DNA from: Stichopus chloronotus
Lineage: Eukaryota > Echinodermata > Holothuroidea > Aspidochirotida > Stichopodidae
DNA length: 64,000 nt
Direction: 5' to 3'
Assembly (NCBI GenBank): GCA_021234535.1
Contig: CM037835.1
Coordinates: 5,828,001-5,892,000 of the forward strand
Shown: positions 1-15,330 of the stretch, one piece after another
Position numbering within the stretch: the stretch's first letter is position 1
Layout: every line of letters begins with the position of its first letter
Translations under genes and position numbers: made by a program
The notes under the pieces: generated by a model
Databases searched by the model: none
Told to the model about the DNA's origin: nothing
Seen by the model: only the letters and a program-made list of their open reading frames with translations

Positions 1-810
1 GCTGGCATTATTACCAAGTCTTTGGCTGCAAGGGCCATAACATCAGTGCCAAGGAATATCAACTATTAAGCTGAATGAAGTTTACAGCAGGATGCTTGCA
101 TGAATTGCAGTAATAAAAAGAATTTTCTGATCAATGCAAATTTTAAGAATACAATAAATCCACAGGCCAGCTCATCTCTTTTAGTACTGACAAGACTGCC
201 TTCTGTCACACACTGACATTGTGTTGGATGGATTTTTCTATTTGTTATTGAAATTGCAGACCGTCTACACTTCACTGATGGTAGCAGAGATTTTCAAAGT
301 TATTGTCCCTTTCATAGTAATGATATTTGGAGAACATTCCCTTCCCTCAGTCAAATGGCATGACCTACTACTCTTAGTCTCTTATTTCCATTTTAATTGC
401 TGAAAACTATTTTAGAGGTCAGTGCAAGGAATTCTCTCCAGCCTTGATATAAAGTCAGTTTTCATTTGGCACACCACACTTTTTTATTGACTCTGTAAGA
501 TTTGAAGAGACCGCCTGGAATTAGAAGGAGGACGAACCACCTCCTGCAGGGAAAACGGACCTACTGATGTGATTCTGGACATATCCTTGAAAGTTGGCAC
601 ACTACGCTGTAAAAAGGCCAAGTCCCAAAAATTTGTAGAAGCACTCCGAAATGTTGACCAAATGACTTAATTAGTGGAATGCTTTCAAAACTGTAAACTG
701 GAAACAGAAATCAAAGAGACTCATCATTAAAAATAGGTCAATTTAGGCACATCCTACTTACACGTGTTATGTTTATTTGTAATGTTCTTAATTTTTACCC
801 ACTCGTCTAG
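1..810 (+). other. Intron of the IDH2-like gene (3' part)
   Basis: No exon-like coding was found here. None of the IDH motifs expected upstream of the first visible exon occurs in any frame. The stretch is therefore read as the end of the intron before that exon, ending in a pyrimidine-rich tract and the AG at 809-810. The 5' half of the gene must lie left of the window. Confidence 0.7.
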
Positions 811-4216
<3,406 letters not shown>

Positions 4217-5520
4217 GGAAATCGCACTCCCCATGTGGAAACCAAAGGGGAGAGGCCAAGGAAATCATGAGGACATGGAATTCTGCTGCATAATTAATCA
4301 TGTGGTGTTTGATTACAAAGAGAAATGTTGTGATGTGGTTTTTGTGTTGGTGTGGTAGGAGTTAACTCAGTAGACTTGTATAGCTCCCTGTACCTGTCAT
4401 TTACCTGAATGGATGTAAAAGAAAGTAGGTTGCTCTGAAATTCTCAAGAGGAAAGGTCCACATTATCATATTTAATTCCAAAATGCTACTTGCTTTGCTG
4501 ATAATCTATTTTTCAAGTTATTATAGAGGATAAGGATGAATTGTTTGGTTTTGCTTGCATAAACATAACCCTCAGTCTGCCATCATAAACAGTCCAAAAG
4601 CCCCTTTCTAATTAGTAGTGTATTTGAACTGATATTTCTGGTACTTGATAGGAAAATGAGGTATCCCCTGCTATCGTCATCAGAGTATTTTTTTGCTCGT
4701 TTCATCGTGTAATTAGTACCTGATGAAGGAGAATGGATCAGTCTGGTAAATTCAAGAGTTACAGTAATCCCTGAATTTTTCTTGTGGGTCATTCTACATC
4801 AGTCATACTTATGATCCCCTTACTTGCTTTGTTCTATCTTTAGTAATCAGTGTAGGCTAACGGATCCAGTCTGGTGAAATTAAGAACGATGATTGTTCTT
4901 TGTGTCGCTTTATATTGTTATAAGTACTTTATGTTTCTGTGAAGCTCATCAAGCGAGACAGTCAATAGGTAGGATCCTTTAACTTGCTTTGTAGTATTGA
5001 TATCACCGAAGGTAGTCAAATATACCAATTTCACTATCTCAGGAAGATATCTTTTGCAGGGATATTATATGCAAATGGCATACCAGGGGAATGAATAGTT
5101 CACCATATTAATGTTGATTGGTCTGATTGGAATGTTATTTAGTGGTTTTGCCTTGTGTGTCTTTGAGTCAGACACTTTGCCAAAATATCATACACTGTAG
5201 TCTGACATGATCCAATGTATAAATCAATAAAATCACCAATGATGTACCAAAGCTGTTTGTGTGCTGTAAAAGATTTACTTGAGGTGACAAAAAAAATAAT
5301 TTCTTGCACCCTCTGAACCATCATTTACCTCAACTGTACTATTGAATCATATCCCAAGGTCACAATTAAACTTTTCATTACCAAAAATCACTTACAGTAT
5401 TTTATTCGCTAGAATTGACTCAGCACCACAACTCTGCTATTTTTGTCATATGCAAGGTAGAGTTGTCCATCTTTGGAGGAAGGTCATTTGGTAAATAAAG
5501 TTGTATTCAAGATGAGGAAA
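4217..5520 (+). other. Probable 3' UTR of IDH2 with two candidate poly(A) signals
   Basis: There is no coding after the stop. AATAAA occurs at 5226-5231, followed within about 25 bases by a GT-rich stretch, and again at 5494-5499. Either could end the transcript. The exact 3' end cannot be decided without transcript data. Confidence 0.45.
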
Positions 5521-6144
5521 GTTTGAATAATCTGTACCCCATATATATGTTGTCTATCTCATTATCTGCTTTTTGTGAAACCCGAAAAAAGCGCTATTGT
5601 TGAGGTTAGTATTTTAAAACATTGACCTCTTGCAGTTGGTGATGCAACCATTGTTGTAGTGAAGGACCAACAAAGAAGATGAATGATGTTGAAATTTCCT
5701 TTTCCCAAGTTTCATTTTTTGTGTCTTGTCTTATTTTCTTCCTGACTACCACAGATGGTAATATTTGATTTATTTGCACTCTAAAAGTTACAATTTAATG
5801 GCCTGTATCTTTGGCCTGTAACTGATGACTTGTAATGCGGTAGAGAAACAGCCAGGGGGGCACATGTCCCCCAAAAACATTTTCAAAAATTTCTCAAGAA
5901 ACGGTCCTGCTTTTTGGAATACAAACAGAGAGAAAAGATAGCAATCTTGCTCCATTTTGTATCTAGAACCCTTGAAAAAGGCAAAATTTTTCCAAAGGGT
6001 TAGCAGAAGGGGAGTGGCACCCCTCAACTTGTACCCCTCCCCAGGCCAACAAAACTCCAACATTGATGTGCCCCACACCCAAATTGGTTAGTCTGGCTAT
6101 GGCCCTGTGAGAGGAAAGGGGAGGGTGGCAAATCAAAGTTCCCA
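5521..6144. other. Intergenic, nothing recognised
   Basis: No convincing exon or repeat was seen. The open frames on the minus strand here lack family resemblance and run through low-complexity sequence. Confidence 0.5.
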
Positions 6145-6480
6145 GGACATAAATACCATGCCTTATTGTGACATGCCAAGCACCATGTCTCCTTGTGACA
6201 AATTAAGTTCCTTGCCTCATCTTGACAGGTCAAGTACCATACCTCTACATGACATGTCAAAGTATCATACCTCATCTTAATATGTCAAGAAGGCCAACCT
6301 TCTCTCTTCATTAAATGTCAGTACCATTCCAGGTGGTGACGTTTAGTACCGTGACTTTCCATGGCATAGTAAATACCATACCTCATCATGACATGGAAAA
6401 TACCATGACGTCAAGCATCATCTACCTTGTCATGGTCATGACATGTTAAGTAGTATTTTGACATGCTTAACATGATTTTG
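6145..6480. repeat. Degenerate minisatellite, unit about 30-36 bp
   Basis: The block reiterates a unit built on TACCATACCTCATCATGACA followed by TGTCAAG, with about ten diverged copies. Recurrent words are CATGACATG, GACATGYCAAG and ATACCATRCCT. The spacing drifts between copies, so the array is old. It has no coding content. Confidence 0.75.
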
Positions 6481-8838
6481 CTCTGTAGAGCTGGTAAGCC
6501 ACACTTGGTGTGAATACAATTTTTAAGATAACTCAAAAGTTACGTTACATAGGGCTCATTTTTAGGTCATGAATATGACATTGCATGACACAGGTCTGAA
6601 CAAATTACGTTCAGTTCCAAGGCCTCGTTCATTAATGTGATTTGGATGTGAATGTGTTTACAGTAACGATTTTATCGGTGATTCGGCTCTAAATTAACTT
6701 CACTGGCAGGATGCAAAGAGTATTAAATAAACAACCTCAGTTGTTAAATTCATATTTCAATTCAATTATTCCTTAACGTCTTGATGTTTTTGAGCCAACA
6801 GTAAAGACATAAATACAGGACTATTAGCAAAACGTAAATTAAGGCGATGGCGTGAGTATAAAGAAACTAAACACATAGCCATCTTGCTTCTCTTATGTTT
6901 TTCTCTATTATCAGTACCCTTCTAGTGATGTGCATAATTGAATTAAAATACGCAATGACCATAAAGGATGCTGCAAGTTACCATAACGACGTGAATCGGT
7001 GAAAATTTGACCTCGTGTTTTGAAACGACGGCCTTTACTGTGAACGTTACACCACGTCTACAATACGGTCCAGCACATTAACGTATCTCGTGTGTTCTTC
7101 GCTGAAAAAAAACAAACTCACCATAATTTTACGTATCCTCTGAGCAGAATGTTGAAAACAACCCTTGAGGTCTCTTATCAACAGTGGCGGCTCACCAGGA
7201 TTTTAGATCGAGGGGAAGAGGGGTAGCTCCAGTGGGGTCCAGGAAAAGTCATCCAAGCTATGAGGTTTCAAGATATCTCTGAGTGAAAAAAAAAATAATA
7301 ATCTCAGGAACATTTTTGTTCAAAGTGCATCATTGAACGTAAAAATTTCAGGCGATTTTATTTGCTCTTTTACTATGCGAGCATTCGCTATGATTTCCGA
7401 ACATGGCGATTCTTAGCATTATAAAATCATTGCCGGAGGTAGCAATTTCGGTCAGAGGGGGCGAAAATATCGGGCTTAAAGGGGCGCTGTGTAATAGAGA
7501 AACCCGATGTCTTCAACCAGTATATAACTAAAGCTGGCGGACAGAACGAGGGGCGAGTGCCAGCAGGACTCTCCAGAGCTATTTTATTTAAATAGATGGC
7601 TCTGGAACCCTAGTGCTATCCTAAGAGGAGCGCCATCTTGATTGGGGCGGAGCGTACCCTCGATTGGCGCGCAGCGCACAAGAACTTTTTTCTATTTTCC
7701 AAACTCCCCAGACGGCCATCCCGAGCATTCTAAGTAGCTTGTGCAGAGTCTTAAAATAGACATCTCATGTCGGCAAATTTTTCAATTAATGAGTACGAAA
7801 TTTAATCTATGAAAATGCTAATATATATCAGAGGGGATGAGTTAATGCAAGAATCATGATAAAATATGCATCCCCATCCTTTTATTTTTGGAGCAGTTGG
7901 CAAATACTGGGAGAGAGCTAGTAGATCTTTAATTCCCACTTATTTTCACTGGAGCAGTGGAGTCACGGGGATTGTTTACATGGATCAAGAGACTCGACGC
8001 AACTGTCTGCTCGAAGTATGCCCCAGGTGACGTAACTAGAATTGCTTCTTCTAACAAGGCTTGAGACATGAATGAGGGGCACCAACGAGGATGATATACA
8101 GGGTGATAGAGAAATACGGTATGCCTCGTTTGCGGTGGAGCACCCCAATTTTGAGCAAAGGGTCACGGGACAGAGAATTGTGGAAAGACTATCTAAAGAG
8201 AAACGCCACCTTCGGTTGGTGCTGAGCGTACCAGAAAAATATATAGCCCCTCAAATCGCCCCTCACAGGCTCAGCTAGTACGATCAAGGAAGTTGTACAC
8301 GTCACTATTTTCTTGGATGGAAAATATATCTCCTTATATTATTAGAAGTTTTCCTTTGTAAGAGACTGAACAAATTCTACATTTCATGGGGTGTACTGTC
8401 CTTGGCTTGAATTTTTAAGCCTGAATATGGGCTACACCATCACCATTCCATGGACATTCTGGATAGGGTGCATAGAAGGTGCTAAAAGTACGTCACGCTT
8501 GCATTTCCTTCACATTCCCTTTATTTTTTCTCATTGGATATATATTTTTCTTCTTTTTATCTTCTTGCAAAGCTGAAAAGGGCACCATTAAACCATTTGA
8601 GCAGGTCAAAGGGGGGGGGGGGACTATGACTGTATGGCAACTTCGCCACTATGTAAAAGGGCCCCGTGGCTGAAAATGTTTTACCTGTTGAATCAAGATT
8701 TCAAAGTAATGAATAATCGCGCGAAGATTAAATGCTGCACTCTCAGATTCGGAACTCGTTTGGGTAAACTAAGAATTCGTCGCGGCATTTTCAAATGTTA
8801 ATAATGTTGTGACATATAGATCAAATGTAACATATTAA
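6481..8838. other. Intergenic with a possible DNA-transposon end near 7184
   Basis: CAGTGGCGGCTCACCAGG at about 7184 resembles the CAGTGGCGG-type termini of several animal DNA transposons, but no partner terminus was located. An imperfect palindrome around AAATAGATGGCTCT lies at 7575-7605. A 67-codon open frame at 8072-8278 has no recognisable domain. The segment 7600-7680 is locally richer in CG. No gene is supported. Confidence 0.35.
8611..8622. repeat. Poly-G tract (12 G)
   Basis: An uninterrupted run of G occurs in intergenic DNA about 220 bases before the TTAA-flanked foldback element. Confidence 0.9.
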
Positions 8839-9400
8839 TTAAAGTGGACCTAAAGTTAAAATTGTCAAAAATATATGTTACAAAACATGAAAAACGCATC
8901 AAAATGTTCCAACTCCCATCCTTATTGGACATTCCTGAGCTGAGATATAAAATGTTGAAATTTATTCACTAAATTTGGAATCGTTGCGTAGTAGTCTGTG
9001 ATGGCCTTCTTGTACAACTCACATTAGCTGCTTTTGTTTCCTTTTGAAATTAAAATGTTTGTTTGACCTTAACACAATTACTGTTTCTTTGTTAGCATGT
9101 TGTAAGGAGAGGGCTATTATAGCCCAGTCACCCTATAACCATAAAACAATGATCGCATTTTGGAACAATGTGTGATGGGGTTTCAAGAAACAAAGTAAAA
9201 CAAAGATGGCAATTTGAGTAGTACAAGAATGACAACACAAATTATTGCGCAACCTACTATTTTGAATTTAGTGAATTGGCTTCAACATTTTATATCTCAG
9301 CTCAGGAATGCCCTGTGAAGATGGGAGTTGGAACATTTTGATGCTTTTTCAAGCTTTATAAAATATGTTTTTGAAATTTTTGACTTTAGGTCCACTTTAA
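8839..9400. mobile_element. TTAA-flanked foldback MITE with ~130-bp inverted ends
   Basis: The left end TTAA+AGTGGACCTAAAGT and the right end ACTTTAGGTCCACT+TTAA are inverted copies. The inverted similarity continues inward for about 130 bases and includes GCATCAAAATGTTCCAACTC and GAGCTGAGATATAAAATG on both arms. The TTAA on each side fits the TTAA target duplication of piggyBac-type or Kolobok-type transposons. The centre of about 300 bases has no transposase. It is read as a non-autonomous element; piggyBac versus Kolobok cannot be settled here. Confidence 0.85.
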
Positions 9401-9604
9401 GACGTAGTACCGATGAAAAGTAGTGCAAGGGACGGTGAGGGAACCACTTTTTCCCACCTTCGCAATTAGCTAGCCTGTGGGGAATTCCCCTGTGAATCAT
9501 CCAGTCGGGGATCAAACAATGAATAAACTGGTGTTCCGGATATTGCCATGATAACAAGCAGGGCCATGGCGACTAGCCTGAGGGTGTATGGACTTGTGTT
9601 TCAG

Positions 9605-9619
9605 CCCCCCCCCCCCCCC
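9605..9619. repeat. Poly-C tract (15 C)
   Basis: An uninterrupted run of C is followed directly by an A-rich stretch, in intergenic DNA just before the 9.7-10.4 kb tandem repeat. Confidence 0.9.
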
Positions 9620-9639
9620 AAAACAAAGGAAAAAAATCA

Positions 9640-10400
9640 GAGCGATGATAATCGGGAAATCTGGTGTATCTGTTGCATTTTTTGTTTTATTCATATCTAA
9701 ATCCAGCACATTTTATGACACAGAAAGATGTCAACTATTGCACCGGATTGCGTCTCAGGTTACCTAGTAACTGCAAAACTTCTCAATCAATCTGAAATAA
9801 TCGAATTTCTCATTTTTTTTTTCAGTCTAGCGATAGACAGAAAACTGAAATACCATTTGGAATTTTCCTATCTCAGTCTAGCACATTTTACGATGAAAAG
9901 ATGCCAAATATTGCACTAGAATGTGTCTAAGGTTACCTGGTAATTGTAACTTTTGTTCAATAATCTTACATACCGTTTGAATTTCTCATATTTCAGTCTA
10001 GGAGGCGATGATAGCCGGAATATCTGAAATACCACATGTTGGATTTTATCATATCTCTTTCTTCATATATCAATCTAACACATTTTACAACATAAAAATG
10101 CCAAGTATTTCACCAGATTTCGTCTAAGGTTACGGTTCCTGGTAATTGAAACAAAATTCACTGTAAAAATTCCTTTATAGATCGCATGTAAATTTACCTA
10201 GTAGGGGAAAAGTTCTCAAACAGGGGACTGGGGACACGTCATTCCTTACAACCCTTACCCAGACTTAACCATTCCTCACCTCATGTTTTTGATACTTACT
10301 ACAACACTATTGTATGACATACTTTCTCATTAAGGCGGCTATCATTTACAAAAGTGAAGAAAAAAATGCAAAAAGATGCAAAATATTGCACCCGTTTTTT
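9640..10400. repeat. Tandem repeat, unit about 175-197 bp, three to four copies
   Basis: The block starting CACATTTTAYGA begins at 9707, 9882 and 10079. Each is followed by an AAAGATGYCAANTATTKCAC-like stretch, then a GTCTMAGGTTACCTRGTAA-like stretch, and later TCTCAGTCTAG and ATCTGAAATA. A fourth partial copy (AAAGATGCAAAATATTGCAC) lies at about 10370. The copies are diverged and have no open frame. Confidence 0.8.
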
Positions 10401-10815
10401 GTCTGAGCAAAAGGAAAAAAGTTGTTATTGTTAGAATATAAAAACTGTTGAAATTAACTTTTCTGGCAATTAATATAGCATAAATATTCCAGATAAGAGT
10501 AATTCAAATTATTAATATTTTTCATAGAACGAAGTTTTTCTCATTTATTGAGAAATTTCAGACATGAGACTCCTATTGCAATGCTTTGTATATGCACCCC
10601 AGGACACACGTCAAATTCCGTTTCCGTCCAACTGGACGTTCGAAAAGCATTTTCTGGTGCGATCCGAGCCAATTGATGTTGGCGTTACGCTTGGTCTAGT
10701 CCTGGCCGCGCGATGCCCTCAAAACGGCTAGGCCAGACTGCCACCGCATGCTGAAAACTCTGGATAGGCACAACATATGTAATATCAATGACCTATAGGA
10801 AAATATATGCTTCCA

Positions 10816-10830
10816 CCCCCCCCCCCCCCC
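10816..10830. repeat. Poly-C tract (15 C)
   Basis: An uninterrupted run of C in intergenic DNA, one of six such tracts of 11 bases or more in the window. Confidence 0.9.
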
Positions 10831-11409
10831 ACCTCCCAAAAATATCATAAGACCTCTGGCGGTTCCCTGGTATTTCTGTTTACATTCTATTAAAGTTCAC
10901 TGTTTGCTTATCCAATTGAAAGTTTTTTTTCTTGAAATTTCGCTGAGGATTTTGAGCCACTTTCCGTTAAACACTTTTTAGGAATTACCTGTAAGTATTA
11001 TCATTTCTCGTAGATTTTTTTTTCCAATTTCAGATATCCCTACATGATATCCCTTTTCAAGACTGCTCTGTTAAAACAGTGACAAATCACTCTTTGAGAG
11101 TAAAATAAGGGACTAATCTTAAGTTTATTGTGAAATATTTCAATCGAGAAAGAGTCATATTTTTACCCTCTTGGAGTGAATAGTCGAGCTTAATTTTGGA
11201 GTGATCCATAATTTCATTCTTTGAAATATAGGGAATGGGTACTGACACGAAGATTAAGTACACCCGGGAAGTGACTTTTCCAGGATATTTCTAGTGAGAG
11301 AGGTTAGGGGCGTAGCTATTTTTTTTCCAACATAACTGATTTCATTTAAAATAGGATTTAAAAGGGGAAAAAGATTGGTTATTTAGGATAACTACTTTGC
11401 CAATAACTC

Positions 11410-11420
11410 GGGGGGGGGGG
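11410..11420. repeat. Poly-G tract (11 G)
   Basis: An uninterrupted run of G, separated by one A from five further G, in intergenic DNA. Confidence 0.9.
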
Positions 11421-12244
11421 AGGGGGCGCAACCACCATTTGGCGCGTATTGTACCAGAAAAGCTTTGACAATACGGACATCATGATCAAATGGGCCCGTC
11501 CGAATCTCCTTGCTTTTGTCCCTAACAAATTAGACTTCACATGAATTTTTCTACGTTGATAACGTTGTTCGGTCACTTCTGCTAATGTATTTTAGTATTA
11601 AAATTTCTCAATGTGTAATGTGTAAATAGCCAATTTAAACCAAGACTCCCTGCATTGATCCTGAATAAATCCTCCTGAACCTTTTATCCTCTGAGAGGAG
11701 GTTCAGTGGGCCCAGACACGGGGACCTTTACGCTCACGGCTATGCCGCTGATTGGAGGGATTGTGAGACCAGCATATATGCGGTGTCGGGTGGTGTGTGT
11801 TCTAGTCAACAAATCAGGGATGACTCTGGAACGGTGTTGTCTGTTTTGCAAAGTCTGTTTAAGTCTGTAAAACGAACGATAAGTGAAAGGCAGGTAGATC
11901 GTATCACAGAAGTAAGTAGTTACCATGTGAAGCATCGCAAAAAATAACTTTTTTAAAGTGTTATTTCTTTTACCATACCCTAATTAACGTTGCCGACATG
12001 TTTAATCCCCATACTGCGGTAACTATGCGACTGAATTAAGTGACACTTCTTCAATTCCACTGTGCCCTGTGCACACTGCATAACTTTCGGTATATACGTT
12101 CGTAATTAAGTGCATTAGAAAGGTAAGAAAGACCGTTTCACGTTTGACGAGGAAGGCCGATGAAAGGACGTAATAAAGTACTAGGCCTAAATGTTTCCTT
12201 TTATGTTGGATCCCAGTCCTCTTTTTTTTTAAATCCTAGATGCG

Positions 12245-12570
12245 AACTAGGCTGCTTACTTGGACTTGCCAACTTTGACTTGTCACTTGGACTTGCAAAA
12301 ATTGGCTTGCCACCTTTCCTACCTTTTCATGGTCCCCTTATAGGTGAACCCACATGGTGCCCATATGGTTTCACCACGATTCATGGGGCCTAGATGGTGT
12401 CCTTATGGCACAATTTCCCATAGCCCGTATGACCCATGTGGGACATTCCCACATGGGTTATATGGGCTACTTGGGCTAACCCATTTGAACCCCTTTTAAA
12501 TCTTGGTTGCAATGTCATATGGGCCCGTATGCTCGTCGATATGGGGTCCATAAGGGGCCGATGTTGGAAT
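12245..12570. repeat. Palindrome-rich repeat of CATATGGG/CCCATGTGGG words
   Basis: Two subregions are visible. The first repeats GGACTTGCCAACTTTGACTT-type words at 12258-12320. The second has clustered near-palindromic words such as CCCACATGG, CCCATATGG, CCCATGTGGG, CCCACATGGG, TATGGGC and GGGCCCGTATG. It resembles a decayed short-unit tandem repeat rather than coding sequence, although open frames cross it on both strands. Confidence 0.6.
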
Positions 12571-14499
12571 GTTACCTGCCTGGTAGGCCTACGATTTGAT
12601 AAAATCCTAATCAAACTTCGAAGCAGCTACTCTTAATCATTTATCTTTTCTTCCATAGGCCTAATCTCAAATAATTCTCAAAACAAGTAAAAGTAAAAAA
12701 AAAAGATAATGTTTTCTTTCAACAATCTTTTTTTTTTAATGTTTTGCTTTATATCTGAAGTGTAGACTTCTGGGCTCTAGAAATTAAAAACAGCTTGCCA
12801 TGTGTGCATGATAAATTCTTCCTACTTTTTAGCCTAGTGCAATCGAATGAATGTCCACCTAATTACAATCTGGTCAACTGTCCAGGATGAGTTCGTTGCA
12901 AAGAGCTTGTAAATGCTGCAGCGGTAGACTGCTAGCTTCAAACAGGTTCGCAAACATCGTTACTTAAACGTTGGAAGTCAACGTGAGAATATGCGGTGCA
13001 TTCAGAATTCATACCAGCCACTGCAGCAGACCTCGTATACAAACGGTAAATTCACCTTTGTTCATTATTCATAGAATTTCCTAGAAAACCATGAACACAG
13101 TGGTATTTACAAAATAGAAAGTTTTCTATTCAAAGTAGAGCTTATTGTTGCTCCGTGACAGTGTTGTTGTTACCCACTAATTACTAAGTTACTGTACATC
13201 TAATGTGAGTTTGGTATAGCCTGAGGTAGGCTAGGCCTAGGTGGGTAACGGCCTCAATCAGTCAATCAATGTTACTTATTGTCAGTGTTAGTACTAGTAG
13301 TAGTAGTACATTGTTAACCCTAATGGGGTTACGTACAGAGATGACACTGGTACAGCGAATGGCCTAGGCGGCAGGCCTAGGTCATTAGTTTAATAGTTGT
13401 AAAAGGGCTGTCAAATCGTTGCAGACGTTATGAAGGGTACATTTAACTAAGTAGCATTGGTGCCTAACGGGCCTGCTTAGCTCAGGCAACGTTAAAACTT
13501 AGATGCTAAAACGTATGACTATGAGGCTTGAGAGAAATTGAATGCTGTTCCGCACCACAAAAGTCACATTCAAAGTCAACTTGTCACATTCAGTCTGCAT
13601 TGCCAGAGGCTTGGATTGAGTTAGCACATATTCTATAGTAAGTAGGCCTACACCTAGAATGACACATCCCTTAGAATGACATACCCCTAGCTATTGCCCA
13701 AAGTGCATTCCATGTCAGGCCCACGCCGAAGTTTTTTCCCAAAAAACAATAGAAAAGAAAGAAAATGCCAGCTCGCCGAAGATCTTCAGTTCTGAGTGCA
13801 CGAAATGCAGACTGGGCTATTGCTGATACTGTATTACTTCAGAGAAACTAACCTATTTTTGAAAGCAGAATTACATAATTCCTTAAACATAGTATGTTGC
13901 TGATGAAACCTGTCACACTTGTGGTTCTTTGATGAGGTTTTTCCACCCTTGCCTACAAGCTAGACTTCATATCCTGATTTGAAATGTCACTTCAGCAAAA
14001 CAACCCCGAATACACCTCAAAATACCACCATGTCTCCAAAATGATGATCCACCTGCTAGGCATAAGTTTACATGATAAATATACCTCATGACTAATGCTA
14101 CTCTGCCATTTGACTTTGCTTACAACTCCACCAAAGTTACAATGTGTCAATTTAGGTGCAGAATGGTTCTGAAAGCAGAAATCGTCGGTTCACGTTCTTG
14201 ATTTCAAGATTCCAGTGATTCCAAGATTGTGACAGTTCCACCTACAAAAGTCGGAACATTTTATTATTAATTTATCATTAATCAGTATTGCCTAAAATGA
14301 AGAGGTATCCAACGAAAAGTTGTGTAAGTGAAGTTGACATTTTTCTGCCTTTTTTATTGTCAACCCAAAACAAAACTAACAATCCCCAAGGTGTACTTTG
14401 AGTGTGCATGTTGTTGACTAAGTGTTGAAAGGACAAAAATGGTGGTGTTCTTACTGTTTCAATCTGCCTAACCTAAGCTTTCAAAAATTTGATTTGGAA
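12571..14499. other. Intergenic, nothing recognised
   Basis: A short TAG/TAC trinucleotide run at about 13290-13310 and several AGGCCTA words occur. An upstream non-coding first exon of PRPF3 could lie here but cannot be picked out from the sequence. Confidence 0.4.
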
Positions 14500-15330
14500 T
14501 AGGGATGCCCTCGATATCCGCATTTTTTTCAAAGTCCAGCTGGATTGTTTTCAACATTTTGTGGCAGTTGTCTGACCAGAGGATGTCAATATAAAATACT
14601 GTATTTAAAAGCTTCTCCCAAAGAATTCAGAAGCAAGATATGAAAGAACAGGTTGAAAAATAACATGTGGTGTAAAAAGCAATTTATGTAATATGTTGAC
14701 AGTTTATGTAACTTGTTTGCATTATGAGGAATAAAGGGAATATAGTGAGTTCAAAGATTCATTTTTGTATACATGGGGCAGAGCTTTACCAGTGGAGCAA
14801 TAGACAAGTGCCCACAGACACCATATACTGTAGCTATGCATTGGGCTTGCATCAAAAAGCTCAACTAAACCATGTTGAAATAGTCCACCACTATACAATT
14901 TGTGGCTTTTATACGAGATAGATCTGTACCAGACTACCACAAGGGCATTTAGTTCACCAGACAGTTTTGAACTAACCTGTTTTTTTAGTTTTGTAATAGA
15001 AAGGCTGCAAATACAGCATTTTTCACACAAGATCAAACTATAGATAACATGATTACTAGCACACAACAGCACTGACCACTTAACATTATGTACATTACTG
15101 GTGAATTAACTGAATTGTACAGGAATTGAAGCATAATTGCAGCATAATAGTCCACAGGCTGTTTGCATTTTAAGTTGTTGTATTGTGAAACTTGCCCCAT
15201 TCTAATTTAATAAATATCATTGTAAAGATCCGGTCCTACAGGATTTCAGGTAAGATTGGCAAAATCCATTTCTGGCTACATCATTAAACTAAAACTCTAG
15301 ATCTAAAACTTTAGATCCAGCACATCCCTA
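14500..15330. mobile_element. Non-autonomous hAT element, copy 1
   Basis: The left terminus is TAGGGATGCCCTCGATATCC. The right terminus, read inward on the other strand, is TAGGGATGTGCTGGATCT. Flanking octamers ATTTGGAA (14492-14499) and ATTTAAAA (15331-15338) match at 6 of 8 positions, as expected of an aged 8-bp hAT target duplication. An internal block near 14616-14645 matches the second copy at 43408-43436 (CAAAGAATTMARAAG-like). A minus-strand open frame inside (14722-15072) does not look like a hAT transposase. Confidence 0.75.

Larger units (their letters stand above)
10401..12244. other. Intergenic, nothing recognised apart from homopolymer runs
   Basis: There is a poly-C run at 10816-10830 and a poly-G run at 11410-11420. 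A slightly CG-richer stretch lies at 10600-10760. No exon, conserved protein fragment or transposon end was recognised on either strand. Confidence 0.5.

Noticed and set aside
8072..8278. 68-codon + strand open frame as a small gene
   Set aside because: There is no domain, no splice context and no sign of conservation. Its length is within chance expectation for this window.
14722..15072. 116-codon minus frame inside hAT copy 1 as a transposase remnant
   Set aside because: It shows no hAT dimerisation or catalytic motif, and it is not shared with copy 2.
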